Below, piece by piece: positions 7,858 through 16,700 of a stretch of 64,000 bases of DNA. Source of the DNA: JANRKB01 sp033763695. Its GTDB lineage: Bacteria > Planctomycetota > Phycisphaerae > Phycisphaerales > UBA1924. Each line of letters begins with the position of its first letter. Position 1 is the first letter of the stretch. The DNA is taken from NCBI GenBank assembly GCA_033763695.1, contig JANRKB010000003.1:62001-126000 (forward strand). Direction: 5' to 3'. The notes beneath the pieces were generated by a model. That model searched no databases and had not been told where the DNA came from. It saw only the letters and a program-made list of their open reading frames with translations. Made by a program: the position numbers and the translations under genes.

Positions 7858-9297
7858 ATGCTCGGTCGCATCTTCAAGGCCTACGACGTCCGCGGCACCT
7901 ATCCCGACCTCCTCAACGAGACGCTCGCGTGGCAGATCGGATACGGCGCGTCAAAGTTCCTGCTCGCCGATGCCGCCGCGGCTGGCGAGACCACGCCCAT
8001 GATGAAGAACATCGTGGTCGGCCGTGACATGCGGACGCACTCACCTTCGCTCGCCAAGGCGTTGATCCAGGGCATCCGCGACCACGGCGGCGACGTGATC
8101 GACGTCGGCATGGTCGATACGAGCTTCATCTACTTCGCGGTGAATCACCTCGATTGCGCCGGCGGCATCCAAGTCACCGCGAGCCACAACCCGCCGAACT
8201 ACAACGGCTTCAAGTTCTCCAAGCGCAGGGCCAAGCCCGTCGGCGAGACGAGCGGCCTGGCTGAAGTGCGCAAGCACGCGGCGATGGTCGACAAGGCGAC
8301 GCTGCAGCCCGCCGCCGGGCGCGTTGAAGTGCGCGACCTCTGGGCCGCGTACACCAAGCACGTCCGCCACTTCCTGAATATGCCCAGCGGCAAGAAGCTC
8401 AAGGTCGTGATCGACGCAAGCAACGGCATGGCCGGCACGATGATCCCCAAGATCTTCGGCAAGGAATCGTCGATGGGCGCGGCGGCGGGCCTCGAAATCA
8501 TCCCGCTGCACTTTGAGAACACCAAGGGCGTCTTTGTGCACGAGCCCAACCCGCTCGTCGCGTCGAACATGAAGTGGACGCAGGACGCGGTGCTCAAGCA
8601 CAAGGCCGACATCGGTTTCTGCTACGACGGCGATGCCGATCGCTGCTTCGCGGTGGATGAGAAGGGCAACATCGTCGGCTGCGACCATCTGACCGTGCTG
8701 ATGGGCAAGTACTTCCTGAAGGAGAACCCCGGCGCGTCGATCGCCTATGACCTGCGCTCGACCAAGGCCGTGGAAGAGGACATCACCAAGGCGGGCGGCA
8801 AGGCTGTGCGCGGCAAGGTCGGACACGTAAACATGAAGGCGGCTCTGGCCGACCAGAAGTGCGTGTTCGGCGGCGAACTGTCGGGCCACTTCTACTTCCG
8901 CGACAACTACAACGCCGACAGCGGCGCGATTGCAATGTGCGTGATCCTCAGCATCCTCGCGCAGGGCAACAAGACGCTCAGCGAACTCATCAAGCCCATC
9001 GCCCGCTACGCCCAGTCCGGCGAGATCAACTTCAACATCGAGGACAAGGACGGCGCGATCGCGGCGATCAAGAAGGAGTTCGGCGGCGCGCCGTGGAACG
9101 CCAAGATCGACGAGATGGACGGCGTCACCATCGACTGCTTCGCCGCCAAGGGCGAGCACGGCGGATGGTGGGCCAACATCCGCAAGAGCAACACCGAGCC
9201 GCTGCTGCGTCTGAATGCCGAGGCCCGCGACAAGGCGACGCTGGATCGCATCGTCGCGATGCTCTCGCCCAAGCTGGGCCACAAGGTGGATCACTGA
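7858..9297 (+). CDS. Phosphomannomutase/phosphoglucomutase (alpha-D-phosphohexomutase)
   Basis: It interconverts hexose 1- and 6-phosphates through a phosphoserine and so supplies sugar nucleotide precursors. All four signatures are present: the active-site loop TASHNP (107-112), the Mg site DGDADR (258-263), the sugar loop GELSGH (339-344) and the phosphate loop RKSNTEPLLRL (from 442). At 479 residues it is slightly longer than the ~460 usual for ManB/AlgC-type bifunctional enzymes. ACGGAGG lies 9 nt before the ATG. Mannose versus glucose preference cannot be read from the motifs. A sugar-1-phosphate uridylyltransferase ten kilobases on could use its product. Confidence 0.93.
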   Translation: MLGRIFKAYDVRGTYPDLLNETLAWQIGYGASKFLLADAAAAGETTPMMKNIVVGRDMRTHSPSLAKALIQGIRDHGGDVIDVGMVDTSFIYFAVNHLDCAGGIQVTASHNPPNYNGFKFSKRRAKPVGETSGLAEVRKHAAMVDKATLQPAAGRVEVRDLWAAYTKHVRHFLNMPSGKKLKVVIDASNGMAGTMIPKIFGKESSMGAAAGLEIIPLHFENTKGVFVHEPNPLVASNMKWTQDAVLKHKADIGFCYDGDADRCFAVDEKGNIVGCDHLTVLMGKYFLKENPGASIAYDLRSTKAVEEDITKAGGKAVRGKVGHVNMKAALADQKCVFGGELSGHFYFRDNYNADSGAIAMCVILSILAQGNKTLSELIKPIARYAQSGEINFNIEDKDGAIAAIKKEFGGAPWNAKIDEMDGVTIDCFAAKGEHGGWWANIRKSNTEPLLRLNAEARDKATLDRIVAMLSPKLGHKVDH

Positions 9298-9302
9298 GCG
9301 GA

Positions 9303-9440
9303 AGAGACCGAGAGACGCAGAGACGAAGAGACGGAGTGCGAAAGACAAAGAGGAAGTCACAAGTCACGGCGTCCTTCGCCCCAAGCCTGATGCGATAGAA
9401 TGGCGATTCACTTCGCCACTTCGCCACTTCGCCACTTCAG
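9303..9440. repeat. Cluster of 8-bp tandem repeats in the intergenic region
   Basis: Three short arrays fill most of the 151-bp gap. AGAGACNN occurs four times (9303-9334); GAAGTCAC followed by AAGTCACG occurs at 9353-9368; CACTTCGC occurs three times and then CACTTCAG (9409-9440). All have an 8-bp period. The last array ends 8 nt before the ATG of the ATPase gene. Confidence 0.85.
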
Positions 9441-9448
9441 CCCTTCAC

Positions 9449-11017
9449 ATGACACTCGCGGAACTGCTCACGCACTGGGGCCTGGCCGAGAACCCCTTCC
9501 GGGGCGAGGAGGCCCGCGCGGATGCAGTTTTCTCGCGGATGTCCGCGCTTGATACGGGTGCGACGCCTACCGCCGGTGGGCACTTTGCGGCGTTCCACTC
9601 CGACTTTGAGAAAGTCCTCGGCGATCTCGGCCGCCCCTCGAGCGCGATCGTCTTTGGCGAAAAGGGCAGCGGCAAGACCGCGATGAGGCTGCAACTCGCA
9701 GCCCGCATCAACGCCTACAACGACGCCAACCCCAAGGCTCGCGTGCTGCTGGTTGCGTATGACGATCTAAACTCGTTTCTGGATCGTCTGCACGCACGCC
9801 TCGCGGCAGCCGGCAGCAAAGGGCCGCTTGAGTCCTTTCAGAAACTGCGGCTCGTCGACCACCTTGATGCGATTCTGCACCTGATCACCGTGCGTCTGGT
9901 GGACGCACTGCTCAACGAGGGCGGCTCAGAACCGGTGCTCATTCCGGGCAAGCCTCGCGAGCTGATCAAGTTGCTCGATGCATCGCAACGCCGTGCGTTG
10001 CTGCGGGTGCAGGCGGTGTATGACCGGCCTGATCGCGCCCCGCTTCGGACGCGCGTGCTGCGCCGGCGACTGCGCATCTTGCCCCCCTGGTCGCGCGTGC
10101 TGACCTCGACGCTCGCGTACTTCGGCTGGGTGCCCGCGCTGGTGGTCTTCTGCCTCGCGTACGTCCAGAAAGTGCCGCTGACGGATCCGACGTTGATCTA
10201 TGCGCTGGGCGCACTTCTCAGTGTGTGGGTGCTCGCGATCCTCAAGCACGCCGTCTGGGATGAACTCGTGCTCCGGACGCTCGGACGGCGCGTGCGAAAG
10301 CAAGTGCGCGTGCTGGCGCGAGCGCACTGGTCGTTCGCCGACTCGCTCGCGCAGCTTGATCGTGCGACGCGTGCAAGCGTCAATCTGCCGGTCGGTGATT
10401 CCGACGAAGTCCGCTACGTCATGCTCGACACGCTCCGCGGCGTGCTTGCCAAGGCCGGGTACAGCGGCATGGTCGTAATCGTCGATCGCATGGACGAGCC
10501 CACTCTCGTCAGCGGCGACGCGGATCGCATGCGCGCGGTCGTCTGGCCGATGCTCAACAACAAGTTTCTGCAGCGAGAAGGCGTCGGCATCAAGATGCTG
10601 CTGCCGATCGAGCTCCGCCACGCACTCTTCAAGGAATCCAACGCGTTCTTCCAAGAAGCACGCCTGGACAAGCAGAATTTGGTTGAACGTTTGCAATGGA
10701 CCGGTGCGAGCCTCTACGACCTGTGCGAAGCACGTCTCAAGGTGTGCGTCGCGCCGGACCGGGCGGCACAGGCGCCCTCCGCACTCATCGACCTGTTTGA
10801 TCAGGACGTGACACGTCAAGACCTGATCGAAGCGCTCGACCAGATGCACCAGCCGCGCGACGCGTTCAAGATGCTGTATCGATGCATGACCGAGCACTGC
10901 GCCACAGTGACGCGCACCGAGAACATGTGGCGGATCCCGCGGGCGACGCTGGAGAGCGTGCGCCGTCAGGAAGCCGATCGCGTGCAGCAGCTCTATCGCG
11001 GCATTCGCCCGGCCTAA
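9449..11017 (+). CDS. Membrane-associated P-loop ATPase of unknown role
   Basis: Walker A is GEKGSGKT (residues 70-77) and a Walker B-like segment GMVVIVDRMDE lies near 341-352. Between them are two predicted membrane spans (TLAYFGWVPALVVFCLAYV and TLIYALGALLSVWVLAILKH, ~220-266), so the ATPase domain appears split by a hairpin membrane anchor, as in KAP-type NTPases. That resemblance is inferred from layout only. The N-terminus (LLTHWGLAENPFRGEEARADAVFSRM) resembles ATPases of the ORC/ExeA type. ATG 9449 is preferred because an upstream extension would run back through the octamer repeats into the previous gene. No clear ribosome binding site is visible. Confidence 0.7.
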   Translation: MTLAELLTHWGLAENPFRGEEARADAVFSRMSALDTGATPTAGGHFAAFHSDFEKVLGDLGRPSSAIVFGEKGSGKTAMRLQLAARINAYNDANPKARVLLVAYDDLNSFLDRLHARLAAAGSKGPLESFQKLRLVDHLDAILHLITVRLVDALLNEGGSEPVLIPGKPRELIKLLDASQRRALLRVQAVYDRPDRAPLRTRVLRRRLRILPPWSRVLTSTLAYFGWVPALVVFCLAYVQKVPLTDPTLIYALGALLSVWVLAILKHAVWDELVLRTLGRRVRKQVRVLARAHWSFADSLAQLDRATRASVNLPVGDSDEVRYVMLDTLRGVLAKAGYSGMVVIVDRMDEPTLVSGDADRMRAVVWPMLNNKFLQREGVGIKMLLPIELRHALFKESNAFFQEARLDKQNLVERLQWTGASLYDLCEARLKVCVAPDRAAQAPSALIDLFDQDVTRQDLIEALDQMHQPRDAFKMLYRCMTEHCATVTRTENMWRIPRATLESVRRQEADRVQQLYRGIRPA

Positions 11018-11035
11018 ACATCTCGCTTCCGCGCG

Positions 11036-11620
11036 TTATTGCTTCGGCGGCCGGCTCTCGGCCGCGGCCTTGCGATTGCGGAATCGCTCCGCAGCGGTTG
11101 CAAAGTTCTTGCCGAGCGACGCCGCACCGCGACCAATCACGCGGGCGGCAGTGGTTGTTCCATGAGCCGCAGCCGAGCCGCCGACGCGAGCGGCACGAGC
11201 GATCGACGCGCGGGCATCGCTCCATGCCGAACGATTCGCATGGCGCTTCATCGCGACGTAGCGCACCCAGAAGAGGCTGATGACCGCCGCCAGCAGCGTC
11301 AGCCACACCCACACCATCGTCGCGTGCATCGGCGTCAGGCTCATCCGATCACTTGTGAGCATGAGGACCGCAGCGAGGAGCACGGACGCGGCACTCGTGA
11401 ATGTGAATCCGATGCGCAGCAGCCCATCGGGATGCGGCAGCGTGATGCGAGCCGGGGTGGAGTCCACCATCTGGAAGGCGGTGTCCTGACCGGCCGCCGC
11501 GGTGTTGGGGACGGCGGCGGGAGCATCGCCAAAGGCCCACCAGAGGCCGCGATAACCGCGCCACAGCCACACCAGCGGGGAACGCATCACCCACCAACCC
11601 AAGGAGAGAAACCCGATCAT
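11036..11620 (-). CDS. Hypothetical two-span membrane protein, 194 aa
   Basis: No family was recognised. Residues ~72-90 (IGFTFTSAASVLLAAVLML) and ~98-118 (MHATMVWVWLTLLAAVISLFWVRYV) are predicted membrane spans, after a Trp-rich N-terminus (LGWWVMRSPLVWLWRGYRGLWWAFG). The tail is basic and Ala-rich. A strong GGAGGT lies 6 nt before the ATG. It converges with the membrane ATPase, leaving only 18 nt between the two stops. Confidence 0.65.
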   Translation of the reverse strand: MIGFLSLGWWVMRSPLVWLWRGYRGLWWAFGDAPAAVPNTAAAGQDTAFQMVDSTPARITLPHPDGLLRIGFTFTSAASVLLAAVLMLTSDRMSLTPMHATMVWVWLTLLAAVISLFWVRYVAMKRHANRSAWSDARASIARAARVGGSAAAHGTTTAARVIGRGAASLGKNFATAAERFRNRKAAAESRPPKQ

Positions 11621-11721
11621 CGAGCACCTCCGACCGGCATTCCCGGCACGAAGCCTCTTGAAACATGCCGCTGCGTGCGTTGTTGGGAACGAGCTGGGGA
11701 CGATTTCGTGCCTAGCGCATG

Positions 11722-11751
11722 AAAAAGCCGCGTCCCAACGGAGCCGCGGCT
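11722..11751 (-). terminator. Terminator of the M42 peptidase gene
   Basis: Read on the minus strand, AGCCGCG and CGCGGCT form a 7-bp stem directly followed by TTTTTC, 28 nt after the peptidase stop codon. Confidence 0.8.
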
Positions 11752-11779
11752 AGAACAAGCAACAGGAGCGATCGGGCGC

Positions 11780-12865
11780 CTACTCGGCAGAGCCAAGGTA
11801 CGCCGCGAGGACATCGCGGGCAGCCGCGAGGTCGGTGCGATCGATCATTTCGGTCACGGTGTGGATGTAGCGCGTGCCAACCGTGATGCCAACGGCACGA
11901 GCGCCCGCCGCGGCCTGCTGGGCCGCCGCGCCGTCCTGACCGCCCGCGGCCAGAATCGTGCGCTGATACGGGATCCGGTTCTTCTGCGAGATCTTCTCGA
12001 ACTCACGCACCAGCGTGTGGTCCGAGATGAACGAACTGTCCTTGATGTGCAGGCCATAGCCGCGGCCCTGGATCGTGACCGACTCTTCCTCCGGCACGCC
12101 GGGCGTGTCACACGAGAGCGTCACATCGATGCCGAGGCCGACATCGGGCAGCACCGCGTGGCTCGCGGTCTTCGCACCGCGAAGGCCGACTTCTTCCTGC
12201 GTGGTGAACGCGACGACGACCTCAGCGGCGTGATTGGGGTTCTCCGCGACCAGCTTGCGCACCGACTCGATGCCCAGCCAGCACGCGACGCGATTGTCCA
12301 TCGCCTTGCTCACGAGCTTGTCGCCCACTTCGATCAGCGGCTCGTTCATGACCACGTAGTCGCCGATCTTGACCTTCTTGTTCACCTTGTCGGCAGGCAA
12401 GCCGATGTCGACGAAGAACTCCTTCACCTCCGGCACGCGCTCACGATCCTTGGGCCCGCTGATGTGGATCGGGCGGCCGCCGGGGTTCATGACGCCCAGC
12501 AGATCGCCGTCATCGGTCACGACCGTGACGCGGCGCGAGAACAGGTTGCGCGTGTCAAACCCGCCCGCGGGGTTCATCCACAGGAAGCCCTTCTTGTCGA
12601 TGCTCGTGACGTAGAACCCGATCTCGTCCATGTGGCACAGCAGCATGACGCGCGGCGCACGCTTGGCATTCTTCTTCACCTTGGCGCGGCTGTGGCGACG
12701 GCAAATCAGATTGCCCAGCGCATCCGTCTCAACCGTGTCGAACAGCCCCTTGATCTCTGTCTCGATCAATGCACGCACACGCTCCTCGCGGCCCGGCACG
12801 CCGGGCGTTTCGCAGAGCCGCTTGAGCAGATCAACATTGAGTTTGTCGGCAGACTTCTTGGCCAT
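11780..12865 (-). CDS. M42 family metallo-aminopeptidase (glutamyl aminopeptidase/FrvX type)
   Basis: Cytosolic M42 enzymes are large tetrahedral di-metal aminopeptidases that trim short peptides. Family blocks are present in order: LCETPGVPGREERV, VMLLCHMDEIGFYV with the first metal His, NPAGGFDTRNLFSRRVTV, MDNRVACW with the bridging Asp, TTQEEVGLRGA with the catalytic Glu pair, GIDVTLSCDTPGV, and a C-terminal RYIHTVTEMID with the last His. The length of 361 residues is typical. GGAG precedes the ATG with an 8-nt spacer. A heptamer repeat lies just upstream. The name endoglucanase, sometimes given to this family, would be misleading. Confidence 0.92.
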   Translation of the reverse strand: MAKKSADKLNVDLLKRLCETPGVPGREERVRALIETEIKGLFDTVETDALGNLICRRHSRAKVKKNAKRAPRVMLLCHMDEIGFYVTSIDKKGFLWMNPAGGFDTRNLFSRRVTVVTDDGDLLGVMNPGGRPIHISGPKDRERVPEVKEFFVDIGLPADKVNKKVKIGDYVVMNEPLIEVGDKLVSKAMDNRVACWLGIESVRKLVAENPNHAAEVVVAFTTQEEVGLRGAKTASHAVLPDVGLGIDVTLSCDTPGVPEEESVTIQGRGYGLHIKDSSFISDHTLVREFEKISQKNRIPYQRTILAAGGQDGAAAQQAAAGARAVGITVGTRYIHTVTEMIDRTDLAAARDVLAAYLGSAE

Positions 12866-12889
12866 GGTGAACTCCGGGAGAAGAAGGAA

Positions 12890-12917
12890 GCATCAGGTAT
12901 GAGGCATTCGGCATCAA
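12890..12917. repeat. Degenerate 7-bp tandem repeat upstream of the M42 peptidase
   Basis: Four units in a row: GCATCAG, GTATGAG, GCATTCG, GCATCAA. They begin 25 nt upstream of the peptidase ATG, in the 158-bp gap to the PhoU-like gene. Nothing else is evident in that gap. Confidence 0.7.
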
Positions 12918-13023
12918 GAAGTGTGTGACAGATGCCGAGCTCGACACGAGAGCCATTTGGACGCACGACTTGACGGACTGTTCTGGGGCATTGCAGAAAT
13001 CTGCCGACGGCATCGCCGCTTGA

Positions 13024-13728
13024 TCACATCTTGGGCGTGCCGGGCACTTCAACCCATTCGGCCGCGGTGTGGCGGACGATGGCACCAGAGACGGTGTAGA
13101 TCACCTGCTCGCTGACATTCGTGCAGTGGTCGGCGATGAGCTCGCACAGACTGCCGATCTCATGAAGCAGGAACGCGAACTCGACGGTCATCGCGCCCTT
13201 GGAGATCTGGGCTTCCGCATCGCGCAAGATGGCATCCTTGAACGCCGTCACGCAGTGCTGGCTCTGAAGCACCACGCGCGCAAGTGCCGCATCGCGCCGA
13301 TAGACCGCGGCATTGGCGTCGCGGACGATGCCGATGATGCTGTTGGCCATCACACGGAACGTTCCGGGGAACGGAGCGTTGGTCGCTCGAAGCGTCTGCA
13401 CGAGCGCGGCCACATCCACGGCGGCGTCCGCAATCCGCTCCAGTTCGTTGTTCACCTTCACGACCGTCAGCACATCACGCAGCGGCCCGACCTCGAGCGA
13501 GGCCCCTTCGCGCGTTGCATCGGCGAGCAACTGCACGCTGGCCTTCTCGAGGGCAACATCGGCGACGTCGATCGCGTCGTCATCCTGCGCGACGCGGGCT
13601 GCCTGCTGCTCGTTGCGACTGAACACCGCCTCAAAGGCAAGTTCAACCAGTGCCTGTACGCGACGCCCCTGGGCGACCAGGTCGTTGCGGAGGACGTCGA
13701 TCCGAGCAGAGAAGTCCGTGGAAGGCAT
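13024..13728 (-). CDS. PhoU-like phosphate-signalling regulator
   Basis: PhoU-domain proteins are helical bundles that bind metal clusters and damp phosphate uptake signalling through PstB and PhoR. The two PhoU repeats are recognisable: VVKVNNELERIADAAVDVA in the first half and FLLHEIGSLCELIADHCTNVSEQVIY in the second, both with the E-R-x-A/x-D-H type metal pattern. No pst or pho gene is adjacent; it follows the tricorn-like gene on the same strand. ATG 13728 (234 aa) begins close to the domain; an in-frame ATG at 13782, 17 nt after the preceding stop, is an alternative. The ribosome site is weak for both. Confidence 0.82.
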   Translation of the reverse strand: MPSTDFSARIDVLRNDLVAQGRRVQALVELAFEAVFSRNEQQAARVAQDDDAIDVADVALEKASVQLLADATREGASLEVGPLRDVLTVVKVNNELERIADAAVDVAALVQTLRATNAPFPGTFRVMANSIIGIVRDANAAVYRRDAALARVVLQSQHCVTAFKDAILRDAEAQISKGAMTVEFAFLLHEIGSLCELIADHCTNVSEQVIYTVSGAIVRHTAAEWVEVPGTPKM

Positions 13729-13799
13729 GGGTCTACAGGATACCACGCCCGCGGCATGCAGGTTGGCGGCGTCTCCCGGCATGACGCTGACACCGTGCC

Positions 13800-16700
13800 T
13801 TACTGCTTCTTTGGCGCGCGATCCTTCACCATCGTCCCGGGCGTGTGGCGCAGGTCCGGATGCTCGGGCGCGTCGGGCACCTTGACGGGCTTCTCGTCGA
13901 GCTGCTTGAGCAGCAGGTCGATCGCAGCGTCAAGCTGCTTGTCATCCCCGTTGAAGGTGGCGTGAGGCAGATTGTCGACGACGATGTCGGGCTCAACACC
14001 CCAGCCTTCGATGAGCCACTGCCCCTCGGGACCAAAGACGCCCGTCTCGGCCGCGGAGGCGATGCCCTTATCAACCAGGACATTACTGGAGGACAGCCAG
14101 ATTTCGCCGCCCCACGTCCGGGTGCCGATGACCTTGCCAAGTCCGAGTCGACGGAAGCCCTCGGCAAACGCTTCGCCGTCCGAAGCCGTCGCCTCATTGC
14201 ACAGCGCGACCATCGGGCCGCGGAAGGCCCATTGCATGTTCCATGTGGGCGGACCGACGCGTCCCTGCCAGTAGAACCACGCCTTGCGCATCAGGCGTGA
14301 GAGAATCCACGAGTCGATGTTGCCGCCGCGGTTGTTGCGCACATCGACGATGAGGCCTTCGCGCGTGAAGGACGGGTAGTAGTTGCGTGCGAACTCCGTG
14401 TAGTTCTCATTGCCCATCGCCCGCATGTGGACGTACGCGAGCCTGCCGTTGCTGCGCTTCTCGACGTAGACGCGACGGGCGTACTCCCAGTCGTGGTAGC
14501 GCAGGTCGGCCTCGCTGTCGCCGCTGATCGGCGTGACGATCACCTTGCGTTCCTCGCCCGCGGCGCTCTGCACATGCAGCAGGACCTGCTTGCCCGCCAG
14601 ATTCCGCAAGAGCGACTGCGGCTCATTCACACCGGCAATGACGCGATTGTTGATCCGCGTGATCAGTTCGCCCGCCTGCACGTCCACATCAGGCTTCGCC
14701 AGCGGCGACACGCGATCGACCAGGTCCGGATCCGGCTGATAGATGCGCTTGACGCGCCAGCCATTGGCTTCCACAGCCAGCTCTGCACCGAGGAACGCCG
14801 GCATGACCGTGTCCGTGAGCGGCCGATACTCGCCGCCTCGGACGAAGTGATGCAGAGCCGACAACTCCCCCACCATCTGGGCGAGCACATCGCTGAGTTC
14901 GCCGCGATTGTTCACGCGGGCCGCGAGCGGCGCGTACTTCTCACGCATCGCCTTCCAGTCGATCTTGTGCATGTCGCGATCGTAGAAGTAGTCGCGATGC
15001 AAACGCCACGCCTCGCGATACATCTGGATCCACTCATCCCGCGGCACGAGCGGGAACGACCAACCGCCGAGATCCACCGCGGCCTTCTCAAGGTCGCCGG
15101 GACCGGAAGCGGACGTGTCCAGCACATAAAGCGTGTCACCTTTGCGGACGAGCATCGCCTTGCCGTCTTCAGAAACATCGAACAGCGAAATGTCCGACGC
15201 GATCGTCTTGAGCGAGACATCGCTCTTGTCGATCGGCGCAAACTGCAACGTCCGCTTGTCGTCGACGCTCGCGACGAGCAGCAGACGCTTCTCCAGCACC
15301 ACCAGCGACCCGTAATCACCCGGAGGCAGCGGCACTTCCTGCGTGCGTGCCGCCAGTTTGGCAAAGTCGATCTTCACCGTCGGCGGCTTCTTGCCTTCCT
15401 TGCCGGCGTCCTTATGACCGTCTTTCCCGGCCTCCTTCTTGGCCTCGCTGCTCGCGTCCTTCGCGCCATCGGGCTTCTCGCTCTTGGCCTCGTCCTTCTT
15501 GTCCGCCTTCTCGCCCTTTTCCTTGTCTGCCGTCTCCTTGTCTTTCTTCTCGGCGAGCAGTTCATTGTCCGGCTCGAACGGCGAGCGATTGCCGGGCATC
15601 AGTGCCGTGATGTACACCTTGGTCTTCTTGTCGAAGTACGGCTCGGGCTGCATCGGGCCCCACGGACTGCCGACCACCGAGTTCAGATTGCGATCCGAGA
15701 GGAAGTAGAGGAACTTGCCGTCGGGGCTGAACGCGGGCAAGTACGAGTCCTGACGATCGGTCGTGAAGTCGTGCGACTGCCCCGCCGCCAGGTCGTACAC
15801 GCGGATCTGCTTGAACGAGTTGTCCGCGGGGCGCACATACGCGAGGAACATGCTGTCAGGTGACCACGCAAGCCCCTCGATGTTGTCAACGCCCGATTCG
15901 TCGATCTTCTTCGTCGTCTTCGTCGCGACCTCGGTGATGAAGAGCTGTTGATCCTTGTTGTGGTGGGCGATCCACTTGCCGTCGGGACTTGGAATTCCTT
16001 CCCAGCGGATGATCGTTGAATCGCTCGTCAGTTGCGACGCCGTCCCCGAACCGTCCGCAGGCAGCGTCCAGAACTCGATCTCGTCGGACTGATCCGAGAG
16101 CGTGAGCACCGTCGTGCCGTCGGGCATGAATCGAGCATCGCGGCGGCGAGCCGACGCATCATTCGTCAGGGTGATGAATCGCCCCTGCTTGCGCGGCGCG
16201 ATGAAGATCTGGCCGCGTGCGGTCAGGATCACGCGATCGCCGGTGGGCGAGAGGTGTGCGCCGGTGAGGTACTCGATGGGCTTCTTGACCCAACGTTCGC
16301 GATTCTGATCGAGGTCGCCGCCGAGCGTGATGTCGAGCTTGGTCGACGCCCCCTTGGCGATGTCGTAGATCCAGATGTCCGCGCCGCACTGATACGCGAT
16401 GCGCCCGTTGCTGAGGCTCGGGTTCTTGATATCCAGCCCGTTGTGCGAGGTGTGCTGCTTGAGATCCTTGCCGTCGGCGGTCATCGACCACACGTTCATC
16501 GTGCCGTCGCGATCGCTGGCGAAGTAGACGCGGCCTTGCCACCACATCGGCGACGTGCTGGTTCCCGGATAGTCCGCCGTGAGATGCACGGCCTCCGGCG
16601 ACGCACCGCTCGCGGCTTCGTCAAACCGCCACAGGCTCTGCACGCGCCCACCCACATACCGCTTCGTCGCGCTGCCTTGGAACGGAATCCGCGTGAAGAT

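Noticed and set aside
14427..15863. 478-codon plus-strand frame opposite the tricorn-like gene
   Set aside because: The minus-strand gene has a signal peptide, propeller repeats and an S41 core; the plus-strand product has no family pattern.
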